From: Rhodoferax lithotrophicus
Lineage (GTDB): Bacteria > Pseudomonadota > Gammaproteobacteria > Burkholderiales > Burkholderiaceae_C
Reading direction: 5' to 3'
DNA length: 64,000 nucleotides
NCBI RefSeq assembly: GCF_019973615.1
Contig: NZ_AP024238.1
Span: 1,984,001-2,048,000 of the forward strand
In this document: positions 44,387 through 52,311 of the stretch, piece by piece
How positions within the stretch are numbered: position 1 is the stretch's first letter
Layout of the letters: every line of letters starts with the position of its first letter
The notes under the pieces: model-generated
The model's input: only the letters and a program-made list of their open reading frames with translations
What the model was told of the DNA's origin: nothing
Databases searched by the model: none
Program-made: the position numbers and the translations under genes

Positions 44387-44388
44387 CC

Positions 44389-46014
44389 ATGCAAAAACCA
44401 TTTGCCATCACACTCGATGTCGGCAGTTCGCTGGCTAACCACACCGGTTCCTGGCGCACCGAGCGCCCGGTCTACCTGAGCCGCAAACCGCCGTGCAACC
44501 ACCAATGCCCGGCGGGTGAGAACATCCAGGGCTGGCTGTTTCATGCCGAATCCGGCAACTACGAGGCCGCCTGGAACACCCTGGTGCAAGACAACCCGTT
44601 TCCGGCCATCATGGGCCGGGTGTGTTACCACACCTGTGAAAGCGCGTGCAACCGGGCTCAACTGGATTTGCCGGTCGGCATCAACTCGGTGGAGCATTTT
44701 CTGGGGGATCAGGCGATTGCCCAGGGCTGGAAGCTGCCACCACCGGCAGCGCCGACCGGCAAAAAAATCATGGTGGTCGGGGCCGGGCCATCAGGCCTGT
44801 CGGCGGCCTACCATCTGGCTCGCATGGGGCATGCGGTGACGGTGATCGAAGCTGGCCCCTTGCCTGGCGGCATGATGCGCTTTGGCATTCCGCAATACCG
44901 CCTGCCCCGCCAGGTACTGGATACCGAAGTGCAACGGATTGTCGACATGGGTGTTGAGATGGTTTACAACACCAAGATCACCAATGTGCTGCAAGCCAAG
45001 CAGGATGGGGGCTTTGACGCGGTGTTTCTGGCCGTTGGCGCCCACATTGCCAAGCGGGCTTACATTCCGGCCGGTGACTCGGCCAAGGTGCTGGATGCGG
45101 TGTCGGTGCTGCGCTCCATGGAGGGCGAGGACAAACCCCTGTTGGGCCGCCGGGTGGTGGTGTACGGCGGTGGCAATACTGCCATCGACATGGCGCGTAC
45201 CGCCAAACGCTTGGGTGCAACCGAGTCGATCATTGTGTACCGGCGCAACCGCGACAAAATGCCCGCCCATGACTTTGAGGTGGAAGAGGCGCTGCAAGAA
45301 GGGGTGATGATCAAGTGGCTGTCCACCATCAAACAAGCTGGCGAATCCTCCATCACGGTGGAGAAAATGGCGCTGGACGACAAAGGTTTCCCGCAGCCCA
45401 CCGGTGAGTTTGAAACCCTGGAGGCTGACTCGGTGGTGCTGGCACTGGGGCAAGATGTGGACTTGTCGCTGATTGACGGTGTGCCCGGCATGGTGGTGAA
45501 TGATGGTGTGGTGCAGGTCAACGCGCAGATGATGACCGGCCACGATGGCATTTTTGCCGGGGGCGACATGGTGCCGGCCGAGCGTAATGTCACGGTGGCG
45601 ATTGGGCATGGCAAGAAGGCGGCGCGGTATATGGATGCCTGGCTCAGTGGCCGTGTGTATACCCCTGCACCCAAGACCGAGGTCGCCACCTTTGACAAGC
45701 TCAACACCTGGTACTACAGCGACGCCCCCAAAACCGTGCGTCCCATGCTGGACATCATCCGCCGTCAATCCACTTTTGAAGAAGTGCAGGGCGGGCTGGA
45801 TGAAAGCAACGCCTTGTTCGAGGCGCGGCGCTGCCTGTCATGCGGCAATTGTTTTGAGTGTGACAACTGCTACGGTGTCTGCCCGGACAACGCCGTCGTC
45901 AAACTTGGCCCCGGCAAGGGCTTTGAATTCAAGTACGACTACTGCAAGGGTTGCGGCATTTGTGTCTCTGAATGCCCTTGTGGGGCCATCAAGATGGTGC
46001 CGGAAGATATTTGA
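44389..46014 (+). CDS. GltD-like FAD/NAD(P) oxidoreductase fused to a 2x[4Fe-4S] ferredoxin domain
   Basis: This 541-residue electron-transfer subunit has an N-terminal cysteine-rich helical domain (CNHQCPAGENIQGW, CYHTCESACNR), an FAD fold (IMVVGAGPSGLSAAYHLARM), an NAD(P) fold (VVVYGGGNTAIDMARTAKRL) and a C-terminal ferredoxin domain (CLSCGNCFECDNCYGVCPDN, CKGCGICVSECPCGAI). It resembles the glutamate synthase small subunit with an added PorD-like domain. It most likely passes electrons between the 2-oxoacid oxidoreductase and NAD(P). It supplies the ferredoxin subunit missing from the operon, much as PadF plus PadH do in phenylglyoxylate oxidoreductase. Confidence 0.85.
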   Translation: MQKPFAITLDVGSSLANHTGSWRTERPVYLSRKPPCNHQCPAGENIQGWLFHAESGNYEAAWNTLVQDNPFPAIMGRVCYHTCESACNRAQLDLPVGINSVEHFLGDQAIAQGWKLPPPAAPTGKKIMVVGAGPSGLSAAYHLARMGHAVTVIEAGPLPGGMMRFGIPQYRLPRQVLDTEVQRIVDMGVEMVYNTKITNVLQAKQDGGFDAVFLAVGAHIAKRAYIPAGDSAKVLDAVSVLRSMEGEDKPLLGRRVVVYGGGNTAIDMARTAKRLGATESIIVYRRNRDKMPAHDFEVEEALQEGVMIKWLSTIKQAGESSITVEKMALDDKGFPQPTGEFETLEADSVVLALGQDVDLSLIDGVPGMVVNDGVVQVNAQMMTGHDGIFAGGDMVPAERNVTVAIGHGKKAARYMDAWLSGRVYTPAPKTEVATFDKLNTWYYSDAPKTVRPMLDIIRRQSTFEEVQGGLDESNALFEARRCLSCGNCFECDNCYGVCPDNAVVKLGPGKGFEFKYDYCKGCGICVSECPCGAIKMVPEDI

Positions 46015-46062
46015 GCCCGGCCTGAGTCCAAACAGGCGGGTTCAGGCGCTAAAGTTGGGGGC

Positions 46063-46824
46063 ATGAATGTATTTACCTCCCAACCCCCTGTCGTTGAGCC
46101 CGCCGCTTGTACCCGTACCTTGCTCCAGCAAGGGTTTGCCGTTCTGGATGCTCAAGGCGTGCGATCCTTAAGTGGCTGCGCCGAAAATGCCCTGCATGAA
46201 TTGGGCCAAACCTGGGCTGACTTGCCGCCAGACCGTTACCTGAAAGACGGTGGTCATTACCGTCGGCGTCGCCATGCCAGCTATGTGCTGGAGCAGGGCC
46301 ACTTGCGCCAGGTGCCGCACCGCGCCCACTGGCAACCCCTTGAATACAACGCACTGCATGGCGGTATGCAGCGCTGGTTTGAACCCGTGTTACCCAGCGT
46401 GGCTGAGCAGTCGGACTGGCAGCAATTGCTGGTGTGGACTGGTTCAGTCTGCTCGGCGCTCAAAGGGGTGCAAACCTGGTTTATTGAGGCACACCAGTTC
46501 CGCATTGACACCACCGATGGCATTGGGCGGCCCACACCAGAGGGTGCACATCGTGATGGGGTGGACATGGTGGCGGTGTTCATGGTGAACCGCCAGGGCA
46601 TCAAGGGTGGCGAATCCCGGGTGTTTGAGGCTGATGGCCCTCAAGGGCAGCGTTTTACCTTGGCGCAACCCTGGTCGGTTTTGTTGCTTGATGATGCCCG
46701 TGTGATTCATGAGTCCACACCCATTCAGCCCTTGGTGCCTGAACGGGCCTCACCCCTGGCCTGCTTTCGCGATACGCTGGTGGTGACGCTCAGAGCCCAT
46801 GGGTTTCAGGATGATGCGGCATGA
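46063..46824 (+). CDS. 2OG-Fe(II) dioxygenase family protein
   Basis: This 253-residue protein resembles the PF10014-type 2-oxoglutarate/Fe(II) dioxygenases. The metal triad is visible: HxD in GAHRDGVDMVAVFMVNR and the distal His in DDARVIHESTPI; the 2OG-binding Arg is probably in CFRDTLVVTLR. Family members hydroxylate free amino acids. It begins 48 bases after the oxidoreductase operon on the same strand and may be read through from it. The substrate is unknown. Confidence 0.75.
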   Translation: MNVFTSQPPVVEPAACTRTLLQQGFAVLDAQGVRSLSGCAENALHELGQTWADLPPDRYLKDGGHYRRRRHASYVLEQGHLRQVPHRAHWQPLEYNALHGGMQRWFEPVLPSVAEQSDWQQLLVWTGSVCSALKGVQTWFIEAHQFRIDTTDGIGRPTPEGAHRDGVDMVAVFMVNRQGIKGGESRVFEADGPQGQRFTLAQPWSVLLLDDARVIHESTPIQPLVPERASPLACFRDTLVVTLRAHGFQDDAA

Positions 46825-46902
46825 AATTGGTGAATTGTGTGCCAAGTCTTGAAGGGTCTGGTTCACAATCAGCTTGTCCGATATTTTTACGAGGAGTAAA
46901 CC

Positions 46903-47340
46903 ATGTTCAAACATATTCTGGTGCCCGTTGATGGCTCAAACACCGCGCAGTTGGCTGTGGGCAAAGCGATTGGCCTGGCACAAGCCTTTGGTAGCCAGGT
47001 GACGGTGATTTATGTGATTGACCCGTACCCCTTTACCGGTGTGGGCACTGATTTTGCCTACGGCCAGGCCGAATACCTGAGTGCGGCCACAGCCGAAGCC
47101 AATGCCGCTGTGAAAACGGCCAAAGAAGCTTTTGCCAGCGCCGCCGTGACGGTAGACAGCTCCATCATTGAAGCCCACACTGTTTGGCGCGGCATTGTCG
47201 AGGCCGGGGTGTCGCTGAAGGCTGATCTGATAGTGATGGGCTCCCATGGCCGCAACGGGTTTGAAAAACTGGTGCTGGGCAGCGTGGCCCAAGCCGTGTT
47301 GTCACACACCAAACTGCCGGTGTTGGTGGTACGCGATTGA
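46903..47340 (+). CDS. Universal stress protein
   Basis: This 145-residue UspA-family protein starts FKHILVPVDGSNTAQLAVGK and has the ATP-binding pattern G-x2-G-x9-G-S (MGSHGRNGFEKLVLGSVAQ). It probably binds ATP and dimerises. GAGGAG lies eight bases before the ATG. It is a single gene between the dioxygenase and the beta-oxidation operon. Confidence 0.92.
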   Translation: MFKHILVPVDGSNTAQLAVGKAIGLAQAFGSQVTVIYVIDPYPFTGVGTDFAYGQAEYLSAATAEANAAVKTAKEAFASAAVTVDSSIIEAHTVWRGIVEAGVSLKADLIVMGSHGRNGFEKLVLGSVAQAVLSHTKLPVLVVRD

Positions 47341-47412
47341 TGTTGTTATCACCTTCGCGACAAACCTAGGGCTTACCCGTAGTCAGGCGGTCATCAACTC
47401 TTTCTACAATAA

Positions 47413-47430
47413 ATAGAACGACCGTTCTAT
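47413..47430. promoter_or_regulatory. TetR-type operator before the beta-oxidation operon
   Basis: ATAGAACGACCGTTCTAT is an 18-base palindrome (arms ATAGAACG/CGTTCTAT, centre AC). It lies 21 bases before the fadB/J-like start and just after a possible -10 (TACAAT, 47405-47410). Such ATAGAACG-type dyads are typical targets of TetR-family regulators of fatty-acid metabolism. No tetR gene is in the window. Confidence 0.6.
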
Positions 47431-47450
47431 TTTTTTAAAAGGAAAGAGCC

Positions 47451-49550
47451 ATGACCGCTGAATACACCGTGCAGGGCAATATTGCCCTCATCACGTTGAA
47501 CAACCCACCTGTGAATGGCCTGGGACTGGCCACGCGCCTGGCCATTACCGATGGGCTGGCGCAAGCCCATGCGGATGCCAACGTCAAGGCCATCATCATC
47601 ACTGGCGCGGGTAAAGCCTTTTCGGGCGGGGCCGACATCACCGAATTTGGCTCGCCCAAAGCCTACCAGGAACCCAATTTACTCAGCGTTATCCTGGCGG
47701 TCGAAGCCGCCACCAAGCCGGTGATTGCCGCTGTGCACACCGTGTGTATGGGGGGTGGGCTGGAACTGGCACTGGGTTGTAATTACCGCATTGCGGCCCC
47801 CGGCTGCAATGTGGCGTTGCCCGAAGTCAAGCTCGGCCTGATTCCCGGTGCCGGTGGCACACAGCGCCTGCCGCGCGCCCTGGGTGTGGAGCCTGCGCTG
47901 AACATGATTGTCAGCGGCGAACCCGTCAAGAGTGAACTGTTGGCCATGGTGCCCGGCCAGCAGCTGTTCACCAGGATGGCTACCTCGGCCGAGACCTTGC
48001 TGGCTGAAGCGGTGGCTTATGCCGCTGAAGTGGCGGATATGCGCCCCCTGCCGCAGGTGCGCCAGTTGCCCAGCCGCCACCCGCAGGGCGACGCTTATTT
48101 TCAGTTTGCGCGCAACATGGTCAAAGGCATGGCCAAGAATTTCCCGGCCCCGGTCAAGTGTGTTGACATGGTGGAAACCTCCACCAAGCGCAAGTTTGAC
48201 GATGGCATGGCACTGGAGCGTGAAACCTTCATCAACCTGATGTGGACCCCCGAGTGCCGTGCGCTACGCCACCTGTTCACGGCCGAACGTGCAGCCTCCA
48301 AAATACCGGATGTTGCCGCAGATACGGCGCAACGCGCTATTAATGCTGTAGCAATCATCGGCGCAGGCACCATGGGCGGCGGCATTGCCATGAACTTCCT
48401 CAACGCCGGTGTGCCGGTGAAGATGCTGGAGATGAAGCAAGAAGCGCTGGACCGAGGCCTGGCCACCATCCGCAAAAACTACGAAGCCCAGGTCAGCAAA
48501 GGCAAACTCAAGCAAGACAAGTACGAGCAGCGCATGGCCCTGCTGTCCACCACGCTGAGCTACGACGACCTGAGCGATGCCGACCTGGTGATCGAAGCCG
48601 TGTTTGAAGACATTGGCGTGAAAGAAGCCGTGTTCAAGGAACTTGACCGCGTGATGAAGCCCGGCGCGATTCTGGCTTCCAACACCTCGACGCTGGATGT
48701 GAACAAAATCGCCAGCTTCACCCAGCGCCCGCAAGACGTGGTCGGCCTGCACTTCTTCAGCCCGGCCAATGTCATGAAGCTGCTGGAAGTGGTGCGCGGT
48801 GAAAAGACCGCCAAAGACGTGCTGGCCACGGTGATGAGCCTGGCCAAAAAGATCAAGAAAACCGCCGTGGTGTCGGGCGTGTGTGACGGCTTTATTGGCA
48901 ACCGCATGATCGAGCAATACGGCCGCCAGGGCGGCTTCCTGCTGGATGAGGGCTGCACCCCGGCGCAGGTGGACAAGGCCATGGAGAAATTTGGTATGGC
49001 CATGGGGCCGTTTCGCATGAGCGACCTGGCCGGTAACGACATTGGCTGGGCCATTCGTAAACGCCGCTATACCGAAAAGCCTGACATGAAGTACAGCAAG
49101 ACCGCCGACCTGCTGTGCGAAAAAGGCCGCTTTGGCCAGAAAACCGGTGCCGGCTGGTACGACTACGTGCCCGGCAAGCGGGACGCGATTCCAAACGCTG
49201 AGGTGGTCAAGATGATCGAAGACCACCGCGCTGCGTTAGGCATCACACCGCGCAAGATTTCGGACGAAGAAATTGTCCAGCGCCTGGTGTTCAGCCTGGT
49301 CAACGAAGCCGCTCACATCCTGGAAGAAGGCATTGCCAACAAGGCCAGCGACATCGACGTGGTCTACATCTTTGGCTACGGCTTCCCGGTGTACCGCGGT
49401 GGCCCGATGAACTATGCCAATGAGGTCGGCTTGTTCAACGTGGTGCAAGCCATGCAGCGCTTTGCCCAGAACCCGCTGGACGATGCCAAGTTCTGGCAAC
49501 CCGCACCGCTGCTGGCCAAGTTGGCTTCTGAAGGCAAAATATTTGGTTAA
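47451..49550 (+). CDS. Bifunctional enoyl-CoA hydratase/3-hydroxyacyl-CoA dehydrogenase
   Basis: This 699-residue FadB/FadJ-like multifunctional enzyme hydrates enoyl-CoA and oxidises 3-hydroxyacyl-CoA in beta-oxidation. The hydratase domain has [31 protein letters not shown] and the oxyanion/Glu region [19 protein letters not shown]. The dehydrogenase NAD fold starts [20 protein letters not shown] (about residue 297), with the catalytic His in [19 protein letters not shown], and the C-terminal duplicate domain is intact ([13 protein letters not shown]). It is followed by a thiolase. The acyl-CoA dehydrogenase expected nearby is absent. Confidence 0.93.
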   Translation: MTAEYTVQGNIALITLNNPPVNGLGLATRLAITDGLAQAHADANVKAIIITGAGKAFSGGADITEFGSPKAYQEPNLLSVILAVEAATKPVIAAVHTVCMGGGLELALGCNYRIAAPGCNVALPEVKLGLIPGAGGTQRLPRALGVEPALNMIVSGEPVKSELLAMVPGQQLFTRMATSAETLLAEAVAYAAEVADMRPLPQVRQLPSRHPQGDAYFQFARNMVKGMAKNFPAPVKCVDMVETSTKRKFDDGMALERETFINLMWTPECRALRHLFTAERAASKIPDVAADTAQRAINAVAIIGAGTMGGGIAMNFLNAGVPVKMLEMKQEALDRGLATIRKNYEAQVSKGKLKQDKYEQRMALLSTTLSYDDLSDADLVIEAVFEDIGVKEAVFKELDRVMKPGAILASNTSTLDVNKIASFTQRPQDVVGLHFFSPANVMKLLEVVRGEKTAKDVLATVMSLAKKIKKTAVVSGVCDGFIGNRMIEQYGRQGGFLLDEGCTPAQVDKAMEKFGMAMGPFRMSDLAGNDIGWAIRKRRYTEKPDMKYSKTADLLCEKGRFGQKTGAGWYDYVPGKRDAIPNAEVVKMIEDHRAALGITPRKISDEEIVQRLVFSLVNEAAHILEEGIANKASDIDVVYIFGYGFPVYRGGPMNYANEVGLFNVVQAMQRFAQNPLDDAKFWQPAPLLAKLASEGKIFG

Positions 49551-49560
49551 AACTGCCTCC

Positions 49561-49602
49561 AGAGCAGACAAATCAAGCGCAAGCAGCTATCAATTTTGAA
49601 AA
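49561..49602. repeat. Partial dispersed mini-repeat
   Basis: AGAGCAGACAAATCAAGCGC then AAGCAGCTATCAATTTTGAA matches one half of the repeat family (CAAGCGC, GCAGCTATCAA). It sits between the two beta-oxidation genes. Confidence 0.5.
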
Positions 49603-49667
49603 TTTGCAGGACAAGCCGCAGCCCTAGAAACGGGGCCAGCGTTGTCCTCCACACTTTGGAGATCACC

Positions 49668-50843
49668 ATGACATCCGCCGTAATTGTTTCCACCGCCCGC
49701 ACCCCCTTGGCCAAAAGCTGGAAGGGCTCTTTCAACATGACCCACGGGGCCACGCTGGGTGGTCATGCAGTTGAACACGCCATCCAGCGCGCCGGTATTG
49801 ACGCTGCCGAGGTCGAAGACGTGATTTTGGGCTGCGCCCTGCCTGAGGGCGCGACCGGCTCCAACATTGCCCGCCAGGCTGCCTTGCGGGGTGGTTGCCC
49901 GGTCACGGTGTCGGGCATGACGCTGAACCGTTTTTGCTCTTCCGGTCTGCAAGCCATTGCGCTGGCTGCCCAACGCATCATCACCGGTGAGGGTGACACC
50001 TATGTGGCCGGTGGTGTCGAGAGTATTTCCTGCGTGCAGCAGGAGCTCAACAAACACATGATCACCGATCCGTGGTTGCTCAAAAACAAGCCCGAAATTT
50101 ACTGGGACATGCTGCAGACCGCCGAAAACGTTGCCAAGCGCTACGGTATCAGCCGCGAAGCCATGGACGAATACGGTGCCGCCAGCCAGCAAAAAGCCAG
50201 CGCCGCGCTGGAAGCCGGTTTGTTCACGCAAGAGATCGCTCCGATCACCGTCACCATGGGTGTGGCTGACAAAGTCATGGGTCTGACGACCAAAAAGGTG
50301 ACGGTCAGCCAGGACGAAGGTATTCGCGCTGGCACCACCGTGGCGGGCATCAGCGGTCTGCGTTCTGCCATGCCCGGTGGCCTGATCACGGCGGGTAATG
50401 CCAGTCAGTTCTCCGACGGTGCGGGTGCCATGGTGTTGATGCACGAAGCAGTCGCGCAGCGCAAGGGCTTGCAGCCGCTGGGCCGCTTTTTGGGCTTTGC
50501 CGTGGCCGGCTGTGAGCCGGATGAAATGGGCATTGGCCCGGTGTTTGCCATCCCCAAGGTGCTGGGCCGCCTGGGCCTCACAGTCAACGACATTGACCTG
50601 TGGGAACTCAACGAAGCCTTTGCCGTGCAGGTCATTTATTGCCGCGACAAGCTCGGCATTGACAACGCCCGTCTGAACGTCAACGGCGGTGCCATCGCCG
50701 TGGGCCACCCCTACGGTGTGAGCGGCCAGCGCCTGACCGGCCATGCCCTGATCGAAGGCAAACGCCGTGGTGCCAAGCGTGTGGCGGTCACCATGTGTAT
50801 CGGTGGCGGCATGGGGGCTTGTGGGGTGTTTGAAGTCTTGTAA
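49668..50843 (+). CDS. Acetyl-CoA C-acyltransferase (thiolase)
   Basis: This 391-residue thiolase cleaves 3-ketoacyl-CoA at the last step of beta-oxidation. The acylated Cys is in [20 protein letters not shown], the catalytic His in [18 protein letters not shown], and the C-terminal proton-relay Cys in [29 protein letters not shown] is also typical. The ATG at 49668 follows TTTGGAG. It forms an operon with the FadB/J-like gene, which precedes it by 117 bases. Confidence 0.93.
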   Translation: MTSAVIVSTARTPLAKSWKGSFNMTHGATLGGHAVEHAIQRAGIDAAEVEDVILGCALPEGATGSNIARQAALRGGCPVTVSGMTLNRFCSSGLQAIALAAQRIITGEGDTYVAGGVESISCVQQELNKHMITDPWLLKNKPEIYWDMLQTAENVAKRYGISREAMDEYGAASQQKASAALEAGLFTQEIAPITVTMGVADKVMGLTTKKVTVSQDEGIRAGTTVAGISGLRSAMPGGLITAGNASQFSDGAGAMVLMHEAVAQRKGLQPLGRFLGFAVAGCEPDEMGIGPVFAIPKVLGRLGLTVNDIDLWELNEAFAVQVIYCRDKLGIDNARLNVNGGAIAVGHPYGVSGQRLTGHALIEGKRRGAKRVAVTMCIGGGMGACGVFEVL

Positions 50844-50897
50844 TTTGATAGCGCTTGGCCTATGTAAAACGTGGGCTACGGTGGATTTTGCGTATAC

Positions 50898-51005
50898 ACC
50901 ATTGACACTGGGGCGAATGCTTGCGCGGCTGTCCCCCGCCCAAACGCTGGCGCATTGGGGCTCGTCCTTGATGCCGCTGCACCATCCGCCCCAGCGTCAA
51001 CGGTG
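50898..51005. repeat. Degenerate inverted repeat, about 23-base arms
   Basis: The left arm reads CACCATTGACACTGGGGCG and continues AATG; the reverse complement of the right arm (50983-51005) reads CACCGTTGACGCTGGGGCG then GATG. The arms differ at three positions, all A versus G, and are about 62 bases apart. It could be a remnant of a small non-autonomous mobile element or a strong transcript hairpin. No target duplication is evident. Confidence 0.4.
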
Positions 51006-51251
51006 TCGACACTTGGGCGGTATTCGGGGCATGAAATCCAAAACAGTTCCAGGAATCAGGTCGGCGGTGTGCTCAACGTAGCGTGGACGTGGGGTTTTGC
51101 CACATCAAGGAGGAGCCCGTAGGGCGGGGAACAGCCGCGGAGCTGAGCGCGCCGTCGGCCTGATTCCCACTCCGAATAGTGGCTGACACATGTTTCTCAT
51201 TTTTGCCACCACAAGACACCCATCGATCCGGTAGCCGGAATGCTACTGTTT

Positions 51252-51299
51252 CAGTAGCTTCTTACGCAGGCAGGATAAGCGCTACAGCCTATTTTTATC
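51252..51299. repeat. Dispersed mini inverted repeat abutting a gene tail
   Basis: CAGTAGCTTCTTACGCAGGC followed by AGGATAAGCGCTACAGCCTA and TTTTTATC is a full copy. Its right end merges without a gap into the coding remnant at 51281-51388. Confidence 0.65.
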
Positions 51300-51388
51300 G
51301 CTATGAGTTGCCGAAAATCGTTCCCTGGCTGCAGGTGGTTAAGGCGGCTGACTTGACTTGCGCACAGATGGATGAGGATGAGTTTTGA
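51281..51388 (+). pseudogene. C-terminal tail of a lost gene, copy 1 (acyl-CoA dehydrogenase-like)
   Basis: The frame encodes ATAYFYRYELPKIVPWLQVV and ends ADLTCAQMDEDEF-stop. A second copy at 55281-55388 encodes ATAYFYHYELPKTGVWLQVV and ends CDWTCTQVDENAF-stop. Of 36 codons, about 13 differ only by synonymous changes, a clear sign of former coding selection. The ending resembles the C-terminus of acyl-CoA dehydrogenases with the extra C-terminal domain, which often accompany FadJ/thiolase genes. The frame opens back to a GTG at 51179, but that upstream part shows no homology I can see. Confidence 0.5.
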
Positions 51389-51404
51389 CAGCAGCGTTTG
51401 GGCG

Positions 51405-52181
51405 CTAGGCCAAAACCACTTTGCAGCCTGCATCGCGCAGGGTTGCCAGGTGAGCAAGATGCTGGGCTCGCTTATTGGTGATCAGTTGGTAAATCTTGTC
51501 CACGCTGCAAAAACTGACCCGGCTGCTTTGACCAATTTTGCTGTGGTCAGCCAGGATCACCGTGTGTCGGGCTTGGGTCGACATGGCGCGTGCGAGCAGC
51601 GCTTCCGCAGGTTCATAGCTGCTGGCACCCTGGTCGGCCGTGATGCCCACGGGTGAAAGCATGGCCCAGTCCACCCGCCAGCGCATCACTTCAGCCACTG
51701 TGGCATCACCGTAGTTGGCGGCGATGCTTACGGTGGGTCTTCCGCCTAACACGTGTACGCAGTGGCGCTGCTGGCCTTGACCGTCGGGGGCACTGAGCTT
51801 GAGTCCAACATCGAATGAATTGGTGATGATGGTGAGTCCTCGCAGTGAGGTCAACTCGTCGGCCAGCAGGGATACCGTGCTGCCCGCATCAATGAACACC
51901 GCTTGACCGGGGTGTAACAACTTGGCTGCGGCCCGGACGATGGCACGCTTTTCATTGCAATAGGCTTTGGCACGTACATCCAGGGGTGACTCAGGCTCGG
52001 GCTCAGGGCGTTTGATACCACCGTGGATGCGACGCAACTCGCCCAGGGACTCCAGCACCGCGACATCACGGCGCACGGTTTCACGCGAGACATCCAGGTC
52101 GGTGGCAATGCGATCGGTGCTGACCTGCTGAAAGTTGGCTAAAAGTGCCCGTATGCGTTGGTAGCGTTGGTCTGGAAGCAT
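51405..52181 (-). CDS. DeoR-family transcriptional regulator
   Basis: This 258-residue DeoR/GlpR-type repressor has an N-terminal winged helix (RYQRIRALLANFQQVSTDRI, then ATDLDVSRETVRRDVAVLES) and a C-terminal sugar-phosphate-sensing domain (VFIDAGSTVSLLADEL, ITNSFDVGLKL, LADHSKIGQSSRVSF). It may respond to a phosphorylated sugar or glycerol phosphate; the upstream phospholipase C releases diacylglycerol and phosphocholine, which makes a phosphorylated-metabolite signal plausible. A GTG at 52193 is an alternative start. A terminator hairpin lies 26 bases upstream. Confidence 0.85.
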   Translation of the reverse strand: MLPDQRYQRIRALLANFQQVSTDRIATDLDVSRETVRRDVAVLESLGELRRIHGGIKRPEPEPESPLDVRAKAYCNEKRAIVRAAAKLLHPGQAVFIDAGSTVSLLADELTSLRGLTIITNSFDVGLKLSAPDGQGQQRHCVHVLGGRPTVSIAANYGDATVAEVMRWRVDWAMLSPVGITADQGASSYEPAEALLARAMSTQARHTVILADHSKIGQSSRVSFCSVDKIYQLITNKRAQHLAHLATLRDAGCKVVLA

Positions 52182-52206
52182 GTGAAACAGCACTCATGAA
52201 AAAGAA

Positions 52207-52236
52207 ATGGCACGCCTGCACAAGCTGGCGTGCCAT
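52207..52236 (-). terminator. Terminator after the phospholipase C gene
   Basis: ATGGCACGC and GCGTGCCAT form a perfect 9-bp stem with a 12-base loop. On the minus strand it is followed by TTCTTTTTC. It separates the phospholipase gene from the DeoR-type gene, whose transcription then needs read-through. Confidence 0.7.
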
Positions 52237-52311
52237 TTTAGAAACAACTCCATCTGGCTCGGCAAGCGCTGTGTGATGCCTCAACGCTTGCTGAATCAAT
52301 CGCTGAATCAA

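Larger units (their letters stand above)
50844..51404. other. Gene-poor segment with inverted repeat, mini-repeat and gene remnant
   Basis: This 560-base stretch between the thiolase and the DeoR-type regulator has no convincing intact gene. It starts with a partial dispersed repeat (TTTGATAGCGCTTGGCCTAT, about 50844-50866), then an inverted repeat (50898-51005) and a GC-rich stretch (51110-51170) that I do not recognise. It ends with a full mini-repeat joined to the coding tail of a lost gene (51252-51388). It looks like decayed DNA. Confidence 0.6.

Noticed and set aside
49590..50744. 384-codon minus-strand frame over the thiolase
   Set aside because: It is a shadow of an intact thiolase gene with no recognisable motifs.
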